Source: Bacillota bacterium (GTDB lineage: Bacteria > Bacillota > UBA4882 > UBA8346). From it: a stretch of DNA of 64,000 nt. The notes beneath the pieces were generated by a model. The model saw nothing but the letters and a program-made list of their open reading frames with translations, did not search any database and was not told the origin of the DNA. Shown piece after piece: positions 25,801 to 36,723 of this stretch. The stretch's first letter is position 1. Each line of letters begins with the position of its first letter. The position numbers and the translations under genes were made by a program. Location of the stretch: NCBI GenBank assembly GCA_023429995.1, contig JAEZCE010000087.1:1-64000 (forward strand), given 5' to 3'.

Positions 25801-27252
25801 TTACTTTTCAATCCAGCCTAAACATTTTACCCGCGAATTACTTGTATCCCCTGCATAATATATGTAGCTACTTTCAAGTAAAAACTCCACAAGCAGATGT
25901 GCTGGTGTCGCACTCACGCCCAAACGCACTAAAGGGGGATTATCATAATTAGTTTGACCGCCATATTTGTTGTTGGGGGAAACTATAGCAGCGGAATTAC
26001 CTGTTACGATTTGTAATATTATACTGGTAGCGGTTAATGGAACATATGATGAAACTGCAACCTCTATGAATATCGGAGTATTTACATTACCACCTACACC
26101 ACTCACCATTGTGCGTAGTCCAGTTAAAATTGTTCCATCAACAACATATTGACATTTTTTTCCTTTTTGAATAATGATATATAAATTACTGCTTCCATCA
26201 GTAAATCTTCCCCCAAGATGTCTATAATAGTCATAATTTGGCGGAGTTGTAGAGGCTGTTAAAATCATTTCAGTAATACCGGTAGCCGCCGTATACACCA
26301 ACCATAAATGATATTCGGTTGAGGCTGCCAAAGACGAAGTTACTGATATAGCCGAATCTATATATAAATTAATCACACGGCTATAATTAGCATTATGGAC
26401 ACCAATTAAAGCTCCTGCTGCTAAAGTGATAGTCGTAGCTGTATTTTTTATAGTGACATCATCAAATGACATCGCCGGACTAATGTTACGGACATCCCGA
26501 ACTATCCATTTGACGGTACCATCGTTTAATAATGCTCCAACAGTAAACGATGACGGCTCACCCGTCCCACTTGTTCCGGCTACTACACATTCCAACATGA
26601 TATGTGGATTTAATGGTGGGTAGCAGACTTTACCCAAAGAGTACAGAGTATTAGCCTTCCAAAATGAGACTTTAGTTGCTATAAGTGTTACGGATTCAGC
26701 CGCAGTATTTGCCGCATTCGTTGCCTGCTGCGATTGTTGAATCAACATAGCTTCAATGCCTGCCGAGGTATTATCCAAATTCATCAATCCACTGCCATCG
26801 CCGTTCCATCCAATTATTTTTCCCGCTACCGGATCCGGCAGAGTAAGATTTTGGCCTGGAGACGCTATATTCGTCACAATTGAGCGTGAAAATGTCTCAT
26901 CCAGTTCCTGGGCAATAGCCGTTAATTTGTCCAACCCTTTTTCCATGTTCTTTGGATCAAAACTTTGAGTAGACAGCCCCACTCCCTGGGTCCTTGCGGT
27001 TTCCCTCACGATTGTCAATTTATATCCCGTTGGCCGTGGCTCTCCGGAAGTAGGATATTTAATCCGAGCATTGTCAATGTCCTTTGTCAAATTCTCGGTT
27101 ATTTCCACGGTCTCACCCGTTGATATATTCGTTTCATATAACTTTATGTCCGCACCATTTTTAGTGAAAATTTCAAATGTATAAGGCCAATAAACTGCCT
27201 CTCCATTAGTTAAATATGGTCCGCTTTTACGGTTAGTGTTTTGAACCGTCAT
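25801..27252 (-). CDS. tail fibre / spike protein
   Basis: A 483-residue protein. Residues 1-130 match the virion-attachment region of T7-like fibres (FEIFTKNGADIKLYETN, YPTSGEPRPTGYKLTIVRE, LDKLTAIAQELDETFSRSI). A short coiled coil (QQSQQATNAANTAAES) and a beta-rich receptor part follow. It probably binds the host surface. No reverse transcriptase or variable repeat of the BPP-1 diversity system was found nearby. Confidence 0.8.
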   Translation of the reverse strand: MTVQNTNRKSGPYLTNGEAVYWPYTFEIFTKNGADIKLYETNISTGETVEITENLTKDIDNARIKYPTSGEPRPTGYKLTIVRETARTQGVGLSTQSFDPKNMEKGLDKLTAIAQELDETFSRSIVTNIASPGQNLTLPDPVAGKIIGWNGDGSGLMNLDNTSAGIEAMLIQQSQQATNAANTAAESVTLIATKVSFWKANTLYSLGKVCYPPLNPHIMLECVVAGTSGTGEPSSFTVGALLNDGTVKWIVRDVRNISPAMSFDDVTIKNTATTITLAAGALIGVHNANYSRVINLYIDSAISVTSSLAASTEYHLWLVYTAATGITEMILTASTTPPNYDYYRHLGGRFTDGSSNLYIIIQKGKKCQYVVDGTILTGLRTMVSGVGGNVNTPIFIEVAVSSYVPLTATSIILQIVTGNSAAIVSPNNKYGGQTNYDNPPLVRLGVSATPAHLLVEFLLESSYIYYAGDTSNSRVKCLGWIEK

Positions 27253-27271
27253 TTATTTACCCCTCCAATTT

Positions 27272-27295
27272 AAAAGGGGCCGCTTTTGCGACCCC
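27272..27295 (-). terminator. terminator after the giant ejection-protein gene
   Basis: GGGGTCGC and GCGGCCCC pair around AAAA, with TTTT after, on the minus strand, immediately after the stop codon. Confidence 0.75.
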
Positions 27296-30200
27296 CTAAC
27301 GTCTATTTGCTGGCTTTGGGAATACCAAATCTCGCAAATAAAAATCTTCATCATTCACGATTAAATCATAGATATTACCAACTGTAGTTCTAACTTGTTT
27401 AGCCGGATACCGTAACCAATAACCAAGGAATTCAAAGCTATTCCATCCGACCTTTCCCCAGTCAATATCCTTTCCTTCAACTCCTTTCTGAACCGTCGAG
27501 TTCCAAAGCTCAATTCCCTTTTGGAATGCGTCGCCAACCGGCGACAATTCATATCCGCCAAATCTGCCGCCTAAAGCATTTACTACATCCCGCAATACCA
27601 CAAAACCGCTTAATGGATATCGTAATATCGTTGAGGCTAACCACTTTACGGTATCGTCGTCATCATCACCCGGCCCCCTTCCTGATAATAATTCTGAAGC
27701 TACAGCCGGAAGAAACCACCAGTAAGCAGCAAAAGCAAATAATTGACCGTATTCCCTTCGGTTAATTGCCCGTTCTCCGGATTCCATCAACTGATTGGCG
27801 AATACTGAAAAGTACGAATAAAACATGGTGAGGATTTTTCGAAACTCACTTCCCCGCTGGACATGGGCCATGTTGGCGACATCTCCGGAGCCTTGTGTTT
27901 CCCGGATAACTTGATCGGCAAACCGGACGGCCATTTCCTTATCGATAGTTTCCATGGTCTTACCCGATTTTATTTGACGGTCAATATGTAAATTATAGGA
28001 TTGGATCCACGTTGGTATGGTAACCCCTAAATCAGCTAATCCGGTTAACTTAAACCAAAAATCTTGAATCTGATCGTACTTATTTTCCTTGATCAGCTTC
28101 TTGGTAACATCCTTGATGTCACGGTCAAAAGTCTGGGCCCGGTTTTTCATCATCTCGGAATTGTCAAAAACAAATTTGATATCCTCGCCAGCCCTGCCGG
28201 TTACGAATTTGGAATGGAAATCTAACATCCCAGCCACTGTCCGCCTAGACCCGATCCGTTGCATTACCGGAAATACTCCGGCCAACTGCCCAACGGCCGT
28301 GGTTATTTTTAATCCCATATTAACCACCGCCGCGCCCATCCTGGCCTTTTGGAGTAACTTTTCGGTAGCATCCAAAGGATTACGGTATTCATAGCCAATC
28401 GCTTCTAACCATTCCCGAAATTGCCGGTATTCTTGTTTGCCCCTTGTTTGGCTTATGGCCGATATCACACTTCTTTCATTCAAAATCCGGTCTACGTCCC
28501 GGATAGAATTGATAAACGAAACCATATGGATAACATCCGATAAATGTTTATCCACCACCGACAAATTAAGAGCCAAAGGCCGATCAATAACTTCTTCCAC
28601 GGTAGCCTTAGTAAATCCGGATTTAGTTGACGGAATTACATAGGTTGATTCCAGTAATCCTTTTAGATTGTCCTGTTCGCTGTGGCGGTAAGCCTGCTCC
28701 GATATCCTGGTATCGTAGGCGATATGGAAATATCCGCCCGGATATACTCCGTAAGGTGTTTCAATCGGTTTGGCCTCTCTCTTTTCCGGAGCAAATCCCT
28801 TGCGGATTTTTTCCACCGTGACAATCATCGGCCAATAACTGTTCACCAAATCCAGAACTTCCTGGACAAAATCCCAATCATTGCGGTCCATTGTTCTTTC
28901 AAGCAAGCTGGAAAAGTACAGCCTAATCCGTTTTTCTTTTTCCTTTTTAATGATCTCGCCTGGACTCAACGGATTCGTTTTAGCTTCCGGAGAATTATTG
29001 TAACGTTCAATAATTGCCCCCACTTCTTCTTCGTCCATTTCTTCGGTTTTTAAGTAACCATCAATCAACCGCTTTTGGTTTAATTCACTTCCCCAGTTCA
29101 GCGCCATAGTAAGGATGTTCTCCTTGGTAAGCCCCTTAGTAAAAATATGGGCCAACTCCGGACTGTGAATTTTTTTTGTGGCCAATTGACTCACATTCTC
29201 CCCGTAATGCTTCCGGAATATTTCACCGTACTTTTCCCCGGCTTCACGCCTCAATTTATATTCCTTGTCCATTGACCGCATAATGGGAAGAATAATATAC
29301 TGCCAAGCCATCCCTTGATCCTTGTACCCATCGAGCGCCCGAACAATGAATTCAACCTTTTTATGGTCCGCCAGATACTTTAAGACATTCAATTTCATGT
29401 CCTTTGACTCGTCCACGTTAGGATCTAAATCTTCCGGATACAAAACTTCGTTGTTCAGCCTGATGCTAACCGAAAGCTTCTCGGCCACAGCCTTGATTTC
29501 CGCCCGTTTCCCATCCGTGAGCAGCCTTGTTTCATTCCATGCCACCTTTGAAATATTTTTAACGGCATGGACCAAATCCCGCAACTCTCCAAGAGTTAAT
29601 TCGTGATAGTCTTTTGAAAAGGCTTCATTGGCTATTCTATCCGGTATATCAGCGTCCTGGGATTCCTTTCGGGATTCGATCCACTCATGCAACGATGTGC
29701 CATCTTCTTTGGCTTTCGGTGAAAGATTATCAATCAACTTAAACCGGAACAATATTTTATCAATCTGGTTCAAAAATGCATCGTCAATCTTTGGCCGTTG
29801 CCGCAATTGAAACTTATGCAAGAACCTAAAATATTTATCTACCTCCTGTTTAACCTTGCCGGCTTCCAAGGCCAGGGCATGAGTTAAAAGCCTTTGGGTA
29901 CTATAGCGGAGGATCGCATCATAATCTTTTTTCGCAATGGCCTGGGATTGTTTTACCGCGGCGTTTCTTTCGGCCGCGAAATAACTGGTAGCCGCTGAAG
30001 CTTCCCGGTATAGTTTGTCGACCAAAATTTTTTCAGCATATCTCCGGGCCGCTTTCGCCTCAAACTTCGCCCGTTCGGCATTCCATTGCCGTTTATGTTG
30101 TTTGTCCAGTTCTTTCCGGTCAGAGGCGGCTATAAGCTCCAAAAAGATGGCCTTCTCAAGCGCCAGGGCTTCCAGTTGTTCCTCGTTATGTACCGCCTTT

Positions 30201-33200
30201 TCGGCCTCAAATTTTAGATCCATGGAATCTTTTAATTCATTAAATTGGGTCATGTGCATTTCGACCCGGTCATTCACTTCATCAGTAAAGCTTCGCGCCG
30301 CAACAACGGATCGCGCCAAGTGATCCCCTGAAGTATAGCCGAATGATTCCGCGATAGCCTCAAATCTGGTGATCCCTTCATCAGTGATTCCATCATTTTT
30401 GAGATAACGGGCCGACAACTCTTTAACATCCTTTTGAGCTCCAAAGTTCTGCCTAACCACTTCCATGATCCTGTAAATGGGTAATTGGGCCACCTCTTCT
30501 TCGGTTACCTTCCGGACCCGTTCCCGTTCCTGATTCAAAAACTCCTGGTAATCTTGTTTTAGTTCATCCATTTGCGGCTGCAAAAGTCTCTGAATAGCCA
30601 TCTCATGGGCCTTGCTTTTTAGTTCCTCTAACCGGTTCCAAGTTTGCGGAGTAACATCCTTTTGGTCAACAACCGCCATTAAATACCCATCGATTGCTTC
30701 CCGCTCCTGAATCTCGTCCTCGGTCGCCAACATCCGGTCCATAACTCCCCGGACTTCATCCGATAACTGAACATTTAACCCGGCGATACTTTTATAGATC
30801 CTGGTTAACCAACGCCTGAAGGCGGAAAAGGCATTTCTCAACCCTTCGCTGGGCGCTTTGCCTTCCAGCAAATACGCCTCAAACCCCCTTGCAAATTGCT
30901 CCTGTTGTTCCGTTGTAAGCTTGTCCTGGTCTTCTTTAATGCCCAGCCAACTTGAAAGAGTCTTCCAATCCTTTAAGTAGTTTTCGTCGGCCTGCCCGGA
31001 TCGGACGTACTGGAAGGTATCCGCCAAAAACAAATGGGACGACTCATGTAAAAATGAGCTGGCATCGGCATTGGCAAATAGCGTAATAATTGATTTATCC
31101 GGGTTAATCTGGACATTGGCACGAGCTTCTTGGTTATCCTTATCTTGCAAATACTCCTTACTACTATTACTACCATCTAAACTACCTTGAAATAAAACAT
31201 CCGGCTTGAAGTTTTTTACAGTTTGGGTTATACTAAGGTTAGTGAAAGCTTCGTTGTAGGGCGGTGTGGATCGAACCTCATGTGTTCCCCCCGCAGATCC
31301 CGGCGAAGCTTTCGCTTTTGTTTCGTCTAGAATATTGTGATTATAGTACAGATTGCCGTTGTTATCCTCAAAAACAGTAACCCCCACTGTTACCGGCTTA
31401 CCTTCCATAACAACATCATTCGCCAAAAAGAAATATTTCTTTATGTTGAAATGGGCAGTCTTTTTATGGTTTTCCTCTTCCCCTACCACCCGGCCTGTCT
31501 TTATAATATCCTCCAGTTTGGGTACAACTTTCAACTTTCTTGCATCAGCACTAGTTGATGAAAATTTATCCCTGCCGGCAGAAGTAAATTTAATTTCGCC
31601 AAGTTCCGGATGCTGGACTGATTTCCCCTGCAACTCCTTTTTATAAAATTTGACAGCGGATTTTCGAAGTTCACCCAGGGACAAATTTTCTCCAAATTCA
31701 TTGCCAGTAACTTCAATATTAGGTTGGTTTTCACTGGGGTTCTCATCTTGCTTTTCCCCCAAAAAGTCTTCTATGGTTCCCCTATAATTTAATTCCGGGA
31801 TTTCAAGCTTTCCATTAAAACCGTCTTTCTTTAATGCTTTTACAGCATCATAAATCATATTAAATGCTTGTTTATCGGTTATTTTTCCAGAATCTTTTAA
31901 ATAGTTGTCGATATCATAGCGAAGATTAAATGTATTATCATTCTTGATTATATGAATTCCTAGATTGCTACTAACTGAAGAATTTAAATCATTGAAATCT
32001 CCTTCTAAAAGCTTTAATCCAGCGTATAAAAAGTCATGCCCTCGGTCATTAACTTGGTCCGGTCTGTTTCGCTTATCTTCTTCAAAATATTTATTGGCTA
32101 AATCAATAACATCTTTAGGATATATTAGTTTTCCGTCAACAAATAAAGCTTTGCCATTTAAACTGCCTTTAGCTTCAAACAGTTTATTGGGATTCTTTTT
32201 AACTTCTTCATTGAATTCTTTTTCGCTACGAACCTTATCTTCTTCATAAAACCTTTGTGCTTCTTCTTTGCCTTCTCTTTCGGCTTCGTTTTCTGCATCG
32301 TTTTCCATCTGGTCAACGAAATTATTCAATTCTTCGAAGCGGTTTTCTTCTTCTGGTGTCAGTTCTTCACCATTATCAAATTTTGCAGATAAGGCTTCGA
32401 ATTCTTTTAATAATGCCGCTTTGCCAGTTGATTCTTGATTCAAACTCCGTGTTGCTGCCTGTCCTCCAACATTGTCCCCCGTCCTAATCTCCGGCTGCAT
32501 CATCCCCATATATAGCTCTAAAGGGTTAACCTGCCGCCGCGCGCCTTCGGCTACCATCCGGGAGGCAAACACCTGGGCCGAATATTTCGCCTCTCTTTCA
32601 CTCCGGCCGGCAGCAACTATCTTTTCTTTGATATCGTTATAAATCGCATCACGATTGGTGCTTTGAATCTTAACTTGCTTTTGCTCGTCCTCAATAGCCT
32701 TTTTAATTCTTTCCTCCTCAACTGCCGCTTGATTCAGCGTGAGGCCATCTTCACTAAATTTGATATCTCCTTCAAGCTTTTTATATATAGGAGTCTTGGC
32801 CGTTTTTTCCAACCATTTTGCATAGGAAATAGAAAGAGGCTTGCCAGTTTCGACAGCCTCTTTTAATTGGTTTTCTATGCCTAATTCTTTTGCAACCTCT
32901 TGGACTATCGCCCCCGGATCGGTTCCTTCCGGAGCCATCGACTGCATAAGCGTAACAAAGGATTCAGGATCAACATAAACATTTTCAAGCTTTCCATCTT
33001 TTGTGCTGGCTTCAACAAGAGTGCGCCAGGCTTCCGGCAATCTGTCCAGATATTGAGACTTTGCGGCTATCTCTCCGGTTTGCTTGTAAATTTCCGCATT
33101 ATCCTTAGCCTCATTAATTGCCACAGTAGTTTCGGCGTGGGGAGTCTCCGTCTGCGCCAGGCTATTTAATTTGATAACTTCACTTTGGCTAGGAGCTTTC

Positions 33201-34588
33201 CCGGTTTCAATGATCGCCTTGGCCATTTGATGCGCCCGGCTGGAAAACGGTAAACCCATGGCATGCATAATTGTAGTCATCGCAAAAGCGCCATAAGCGT
33301 CCGATTCCGCTTGGGGAATACTAATAATCACTCCATTATCCCCAAAGAAAGGCATATCGGGTTCATAAAGGGTTTTCTTGACCGCCTGAGTTAAAGGAGA
33401 AGTAATAACCTCTTGAACCGTTTCCTCTGCGGTATTCTTTAAAAAATCCCAACCAGCTTTCCCGAACTCTTTGGCGATATTCTTTACCCCGGCCTTTACG
33501 ATTTCCTTCGATCCGGTCATGGCGATATAGTCCCGGACAAACGGCAATTCAGTAACCATTTCCACACTGCCGCCATATAGCCCGTATGCGACTTGCTGCG
33601 ATAAGCTTGCCCCTTCCTGTTTGGCCTGTTCCGCATATTGCCCGACAGACTGCACGCCAAAAGGAAGCATGCTTTTAAGCTGCGTTAATAGTAAAGAGCC
33701 CTGCCTTCCCAAAGCTGCGACTTCTCCCGCGCCTCCGGTCATCGCGCTCATTAACATTGTCGGGACCATGTTAACCGCTGCCGAACCACCGGTATAAGCG
33801 AATTTTTTAACAGTGCCCATGGCTTTGCTTTTTTCTTCGGCAGTATCAATTACAGCCTGGCTTTCGGAGCTCCGTTGATTTAACCATTTAACCACACTGT
33901 TATCCGAGCCAAAAATAGCTTCAATAGGCATCCGGCCTAACCCATACATTCCCTGGTTAAATTGTGCCGCTCCGCTATAAGCCATTTGCCCAATGGTCTG
34001 CAACCAAGAAGGTTGTTTTGATCCAATGGTAGTATCCTGATACTTCGGAGCCGGTCCGATCGTTGAACCGGGATAAATTTGCTTGATATTCTGAAAATGC
34101 TTGTCTTGTTCAGCCAATTCCGGAATCAAATCCTTGGCGGTTGCCATATTTTTAGGATCACTCAAAAACTGTGAAAGTGTCGGGTACTGTTTTACAATAC
34201 CATTCCAATCAATAGCAGAGTCCTTTTTGTTCTTGAATGCCTCCGCCACCTGATCGCGCATATCCGAATCATCCATAAAATATTCGGTGGGAACGCTCAA
34301 TTCATTCGACATTTTAACATCTTTAACCGCTTGTTCCGGTGAAGTCTGTCCGGCAATCAAATATGAGTTCCTTAACTTATTCGCAACATCTTCGCCCGTG
34401 GATCTGATTTCCGGGGGGATATAGTTGTTTGTATCCGGCTTGATTTTAAATTCGCCCAATACTTGATTTGTCTCCACCTCATTTAATGGCACAGATTTGG
34501 ACACTGTACTGGGGCTAACATAGCTATTTGTTCCAAATTCTTTATTGAATTGTTCCTGTTCGTCTTGTGTTAAAGAAATGCTAGGCAT
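27296..34588 (-). CDS. giant polyvalent ejection protein (2430 aa) with nuclease-like and zincin domains
   Basis: It is in the position of T7 gp16, the internal core protein ejected into the cell. Seen: a helical, partly hydrophobic N-terminal region (about 230-400) with a GLYGGSVEMVTELPF segment typical of large polyvalent proteins. At about 985-1090 a compact alpha/beta domain (SVQHPELGEIKFTSAGRDKF to GNLYYNHNIL) resembles BECR-type nucleases. A zincin motif HESSH lies at H1181-H1185. Long coiled coils occupy about 1300-1650 and helical regions run to the end. Family knowledge: such phage proteins carry enzymes delivered with DNA. Domain names are inferred from pattern. Confidence 0.8.
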   Translation of the reverse strand: MPSISLTQDEQEQFNKEFGTNSYVSPSTVSKSVPLNEVETNQVLGEFKIKPDTNNYIPPEIRSTGEDVANKLRNSYLIAGQTSPEQAVKDVKMSNELSVPTEYFMDDSDMRDQVAEAFKNKKDSAIDWNGIVKQYPTLSQFLSDPKNMATAKDLIPELAEQDKHFQNIKQIYPGSTIGPAPKYQDTTIGSKQPSWLQTIGQMAYSGAAQFNQGMYGLGRMPIEAIFGSDNSVVKWLNQRSSESQAVIDTAEEKSKAMGTVKKFAYTGGSAAVNMVPTMLMSAMTGGAGEVAALGRQGSLLLTQLKSMLPFGVQSVGQYAEQAKQEGASLSQQVAYGLYGGSVEMVTELPFVRDYIAMTGSKEIVKAGVKNIAKEFGKAGWDFLKNTAEETVQEVITSPLTQAVKKTLYEPDMPFFGDNGVIISIPQAESDAYGAFAMTTIMHAMGLPFSSRAHQMAKAIIETGKAPSQSEVIKLNSLAQTETPHAETTVAINEAKDNAEIYKQTGEIAAKSQYLDRLPEAWRTLVEASTKDGKLENVYVDPESFVTLMQSMAPEGTDPGAIVQEVAKELGIENQLKEAVETGKPLSISYAKWLEKTAKTPIYKKLEGDIKFSEDGLTLNQAAVEEERIKKAIEDEQKQVKIQSTNRDAIYNDIKEKIVAAGRSEREAKYSAQVFASRMVAEGARRQVNPLELYMGMMQPEIRTGDNVGGQAATRSLNQESTGKAALLKEFEALSAKFDNGEELTPEEENRFEELNNFVDQMENDAENEAEREGKEEAQRFYEEDKVRSEKEFNEEVKKNPNKLFEAKGSLNGKALFVDGKLIYPKDVIDLANKYFEEDKRNRPDQVNDRGHDFLYAGLKLLEGDFNDLNSSVSSNLGIHIIKNDNTFNLRYDIDNYLKDSGKITDKQAFNMIYDAVKALKKDGFNGKLEIPELNYRGTIEDFLGEKQDENPSENQPNIEVTGNEFGENLSLGELRKSAVKFYKKELQGKSVQHPELGEIKFTSAGRDKFSSTSADARKLKVVPKLEDIIKTGRVVGEEENHKKTAHFNIKKYFFLANDVVMEGKPVTVGVTVFEDNNGNLYYNHNILDETKAKASPGSAGGTHEVRSTPPYNEAFTNLSITQTVKNFKPDVLFQGSLDGSNSSKEYLQDKDNQEARANVQINPDKSIITLFANADASSFLHESSHLFLADTFQYVRSGQADENYLKDWKTLSSWLGIKEDQDKLTTEQQEQFARGFEAYLLEGKAPSEGLRNAFSAFRRWLTRIYKSIAGLNVQLSDEVRGVMDRMLATEDEIQEREAIDGYLMAVVDQKDVTPQTWNRLEELKSKAHEMAIQRLLQPQMDELKQDYQEFLNQERERVRKVTEEEVAQLPIYRIMEVVRQNFGAQKDVKELSARYLKNDGITDEGITRFEAIAESFGYTSGDHLARSVVAARSFTDEVNDRVEMHMTQFNELKDSMDLKFEAEKAVHNEEQLEALALEKAIFLELIAASDRKELDKQHKRQWNAERAKFEAKAARRYAEKILVDKLYREASAATSYFAAERNAAVKQSQAIAKKDYDAILRYSTQRLLTHALALEAGKVKQEVDKYFRFLHKFQLRQRPKIDDAFLNQIDKILFRFKLIDNLSPKAKEDGTSLHEWIESRKESQDADIPDRIANEAFSKDYHELTLGELRDLVHAVKNISKVAWNETRLLTDGKRAEIKAVAEKLSVSIRLNNEVLYPEDLDPNVDESKDMKLNVLKYLADHKKVEFIVRALDGYKDQGMAWQYIILPIMRSMDKEYKLRREAGEKYGEIFRKHYGENVSQLATKKIHSPELAHIFTKGLTKENILTMALNWGSELNQKRLIDGYLKTEEMDEEEVGAIIERYNNSPEAKTNPLSPGEIIKKEKEKRIRLYFSSLLERTMDRNDWDFVQEVLDLVNSYWPMIVTVEKIRKGFAPEKREAKPIETPYGVYPGGYFHIAYDTRISEQAYRHSEQDNLKGLLESTYVIPSTKSGFTKATVEEVIDRPLALNLSVVDKHLSDVIHMVSFINSIRDVDRILNERSVISAISQTRGKQEYRQFREWLEAIGYEYRNPLDATEKLLQKARMGAAVVNMGLKITTAVGQLAGVFPVMQRIGSRRTVAGMLDFHSKFVTGRAGEDIKFVFDNSEMMKNRAQTFDRDIKDVTKKLIKENKYDQIQDFWFKLTGLADLGVTIPTWIQSYNLHIDRQIKSGKTMETIDKEMAVRFADQVIRETQGSGDVANMAHVQRGSEFRKILTMFYSYFSVFANQLMESGERAINRREYGQLFAFAAYWWFLPAVASELLSGRGPGDDDDDTVKWLASTILRYPLSGFVVLRDVVNALGGRFGGYELSPVGDAFQKGIELWNSTVQKGVEGKDIDWGKVGWNSFEFLGYWLRYPAKQVRTTVGNIYDLIVNDEDFYLRDLVFPKPANRR

Positions 34589-34601
34589 TCAAATCACCTC
34601 A

Positions 34602-36227
34602 TTATGGGATATACTTCATTAAATTGCCGTTTTCATCTCGATAAACCCACGCATTAAGTTTACTTGACCATTGAGCATTGGGAGGAATATTAAAACGGTA
34701 ATCTGTTTTATCTCCTCCCAATGGACCGAATTTCCATTTTCCGATTTTTGTCTTAGTCAAAGCTTTTTGAAGAATATCATCCTTATCTTCTGACGTTGGA
34801 GGCCGTTTATTCTTCAATTGAAAGTCGCCGGCAACAGCCGAAACATAATCCCAAAATTTCGCCTGTTGAGCGCTGTCTTTAATACCGCTCTTTTTCAATA
34901 AAGCCGCTCCATCGGTAGCCAGACTAAACTTATTATACGGAGAGGTCCCGACCGTCCCCATGGAGTCCATCGCCTTCCAAAAAACTTTCATATCCGCAAA
35001 GCTGATCCGGCTTCCATATTCCTTCAACATCTCTTGCTTGTTGGAGACTTTTCCGGCTTGTATTTTATCGTAAAGCTCATACCATGCCGCCGGATCCGTT
35101 TTAATTCCCTGACCTTCTTTAGTCAGTTCCGGATAAAGCTGTTTGGCAATGGTGAGCAAACTTGTTTTAACTTGTAATTGGTCTGTAGTTTTTTGGGGTA
35201 GACTATTAATATACTTTACCGCTGCCAACCCGTTTCCGGCGCCTTCAACTTTTTTGTAATAATTCTCAATCTGGGCGCTAACCGTGGCCCGTTTTTCTTG
35301 CTGCCATTGATTATATGCCGAATGATAGGTATCCAGTAAATCCTTTTGCTTTTCAGGGGTTAAGCCACGTTTTTTGATATTATTATCCCCTGCCGCCAAG
35401 TCCTCGCCATATTTTTTTACTAATTCACTCGAGATAGTAGTCTGCTGCGCGCCCCATTCACCGGCATCTATTTTAGTTTTAATGGTTTCGGCTACATCCC
35501 CCGGGAGCTGTTCTTTTACTTTGTCATATAGCAATTGAGCGCCTTCATAATCTTCCTTTTGAAGTATGGATTCAAACGCCTTTAAAGCCGCAGCGCCGGA
35601 AAAAGACTGTTGATTGAATTTGACACTATCCGGCGTGTCGCCGTTATAATCCCCGGTCACTTTGACAATGGCGTTTATATTGGCGATTGCATCCACCAAC
35701 GAATAGGGATTATTTGCAGCATCATTGATTTTTTGCTTGATATTATCCTGAGTAGTTTGTTCCCGGCTGGCCCTTCCCTGCTGCGCCTCATGCCTGACAA
35801 CCATATTCATATTCGAGTCATACATACTTTTATAAAGCTGGTTGAATTGGTTTTGCTGGTTCTCGCCCGGCAACATCCGTGAATACTTCTGCCGGATCTG
35901 CTCAATCTTCCCGTTAAAATCACTGGTCGCGCCATCCGCATTGGCTAATGTGCGGTTCATGACCCCGACCGGTCGGCCGTTTTCATCCGCCTCCTGGCTA
36001 TATAAAACGCCATCAAGTTCTTTCCTCATTTGAGTTTCAGCTTCCAATACCTTCTGGGTATCCTTCTGCTCTTGGAGTTCGGTTGCTCTTTTTTGCAGCA
36101 ATTGCCCAATATTGGAAACGGTTTGCCCCAATTGTTGGTTTGCCTGTGCTATATTGGCCCCAAATGCATCCGGGTTAGGGCTAACCGGCTGGATTTGCGC
36201 TTGACGTTGATATGCAGGTACTTGCAT
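34602..36227 (-). CDS. internal virion protein (T7 gp15-like)
   Basis: A 541-residue, mostly helical Gln/Ala/Asp-rich protein (NIAQANQQLGQTVSNIGQLL at the N-terminus) just upstream of the giant gene. Order and texture match gp15-like ejection proteins, which form a tube with gp14 and gp16. No enzymatic motif. It ends with a YRFNIPPNAQWSSKLNAWVY segment. Confidence 0.7.
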   Translation of the reverse strand: MQVPAYQRQAQIQPVSPNPDAFGANIAQANQQLGQTVSNIGQLLQKRATELQEQKDTQKVLEAETQMRKELDGVLYSQEADENGRPVGVMNRTLANADGATSDFNGKIEQIRQKYSRMLPGENQQNQFNQLYKSMYDSNMNMVVRHEAQQGRASREQTTQDNIKQKINDAANNPYSLVDAIANINAIVKVTGDYNGDTPDSVKFNQQSFSGAAALKAFESILQKEDYEGAQLLYDKVKEQLPGDVAETIKTKIDAGEWGAQQTTISSELVKKYGEDLAAGDNNIKKRGLTPEKQKDLLDTYHSAYNQWQQEKRATVSAQIENYYKKVEGAGNGLAAVKYINSLPQKTTDQLQVKTSLLTIAKQLYPELTKEGQGIKTDPAAWYELYDKIQAGKVSNKQEMLKEYGSRISFADMKVFWKAMDSMGTVGTSPYNKFSLATDGAALLKKSGIKDSAQQAKFWDYVSAVAGDFQLKNKRPPTSEDKDDILQKALTKTKIGKWKFGPLGGDKTDYRFNIPPNAQWSSKLNAWVYRDENGNLMKYIP

Positions 36228-36311
36228 AAAAGATCACCTCAATTATTAAGGGCGCGCTCCCGCACGCCCCCGCTATTCATTAATTTACCATTATTCTTTA
36301 AGTCAAGAGGT

Positions 36312-36337
36312 AATAAAAAAAGAACCTTTCGGCTCTC
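36312..36337 (-). terminator. terminator with GAAA tetraloop
   Basis: AGAGCC-GAAA-GGTTCT followed by T7 on the minus strand. It lies after the 36399 gene. A further hairpin GGGCGTGC/GCGCGCCC (36251-36272) follows before the gp15-like gene. Confidence 0.75.
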
Positions 36338-36398
36338 AATAAAAGCTATAAACTTGGTTTGTTAAGTTATCTCATCACGCCTTTATGCTAAACAAGTT

Positions 36399-36653
36399 CT
36401 ACCGCGATTCTAAATCATTAATTTTGAACTCCAAATCTAATATTTGACCTTGCAAATCATTTTTAACATTTTCAACTTCGTTTTTTGATTCATAAACTTC
36501 ATATGAAGCATTTTCTACATCTGCTCTTAGTTGTAATACTTGAACCAATAAAAACAAAATAATTATTGCCATTACAATAGTAACTATATTCTTTTTAAAA
36601 AATTCTTTAGTAAACTTTTCTTGATAAAAGTCCCGCGTTAGAATTTTAATCAT
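36399..36653 (-). CDS. single-pass membrane protein with coiled coil
   Basis: An 84-residue protein: basic N-terminus, one membrane helix (NIVTIVMAIIILFLLVQVL), then a heptad-type coiled coil to the C-terminus (ENVKNDLQGQILDLEFKIND). GGAGGAG precedes the ATG. Topology resembles an inner-membrane spanin or a structural membrane protein, but it lies among the ejection genes rather than in the lysis cassette. Confidence 0.65.
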   Translation of the reverse strand: MIKILTRDFYQEKFTKEFFKKNIVTIVMAIIILFLLVQVLQLRADVENASYEVYESKNEVENVKNDLQGQILDLEFKINDLESR

Positions 36654-36723
36654 CTTATCTCCTCCTTACCATAACATTCTGGAATGTCTTGAAAAATCCT
36701 GCATTTTAAAACTGTTTCATTAA

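Noticed and set aside
25801..27252. Diversity-generating retroelement, expected because the capsid genes resemble BPP-1
   Set aside because: No reverse transcriptase gene and no template/variable repeat pair near the tail fibre were seen.
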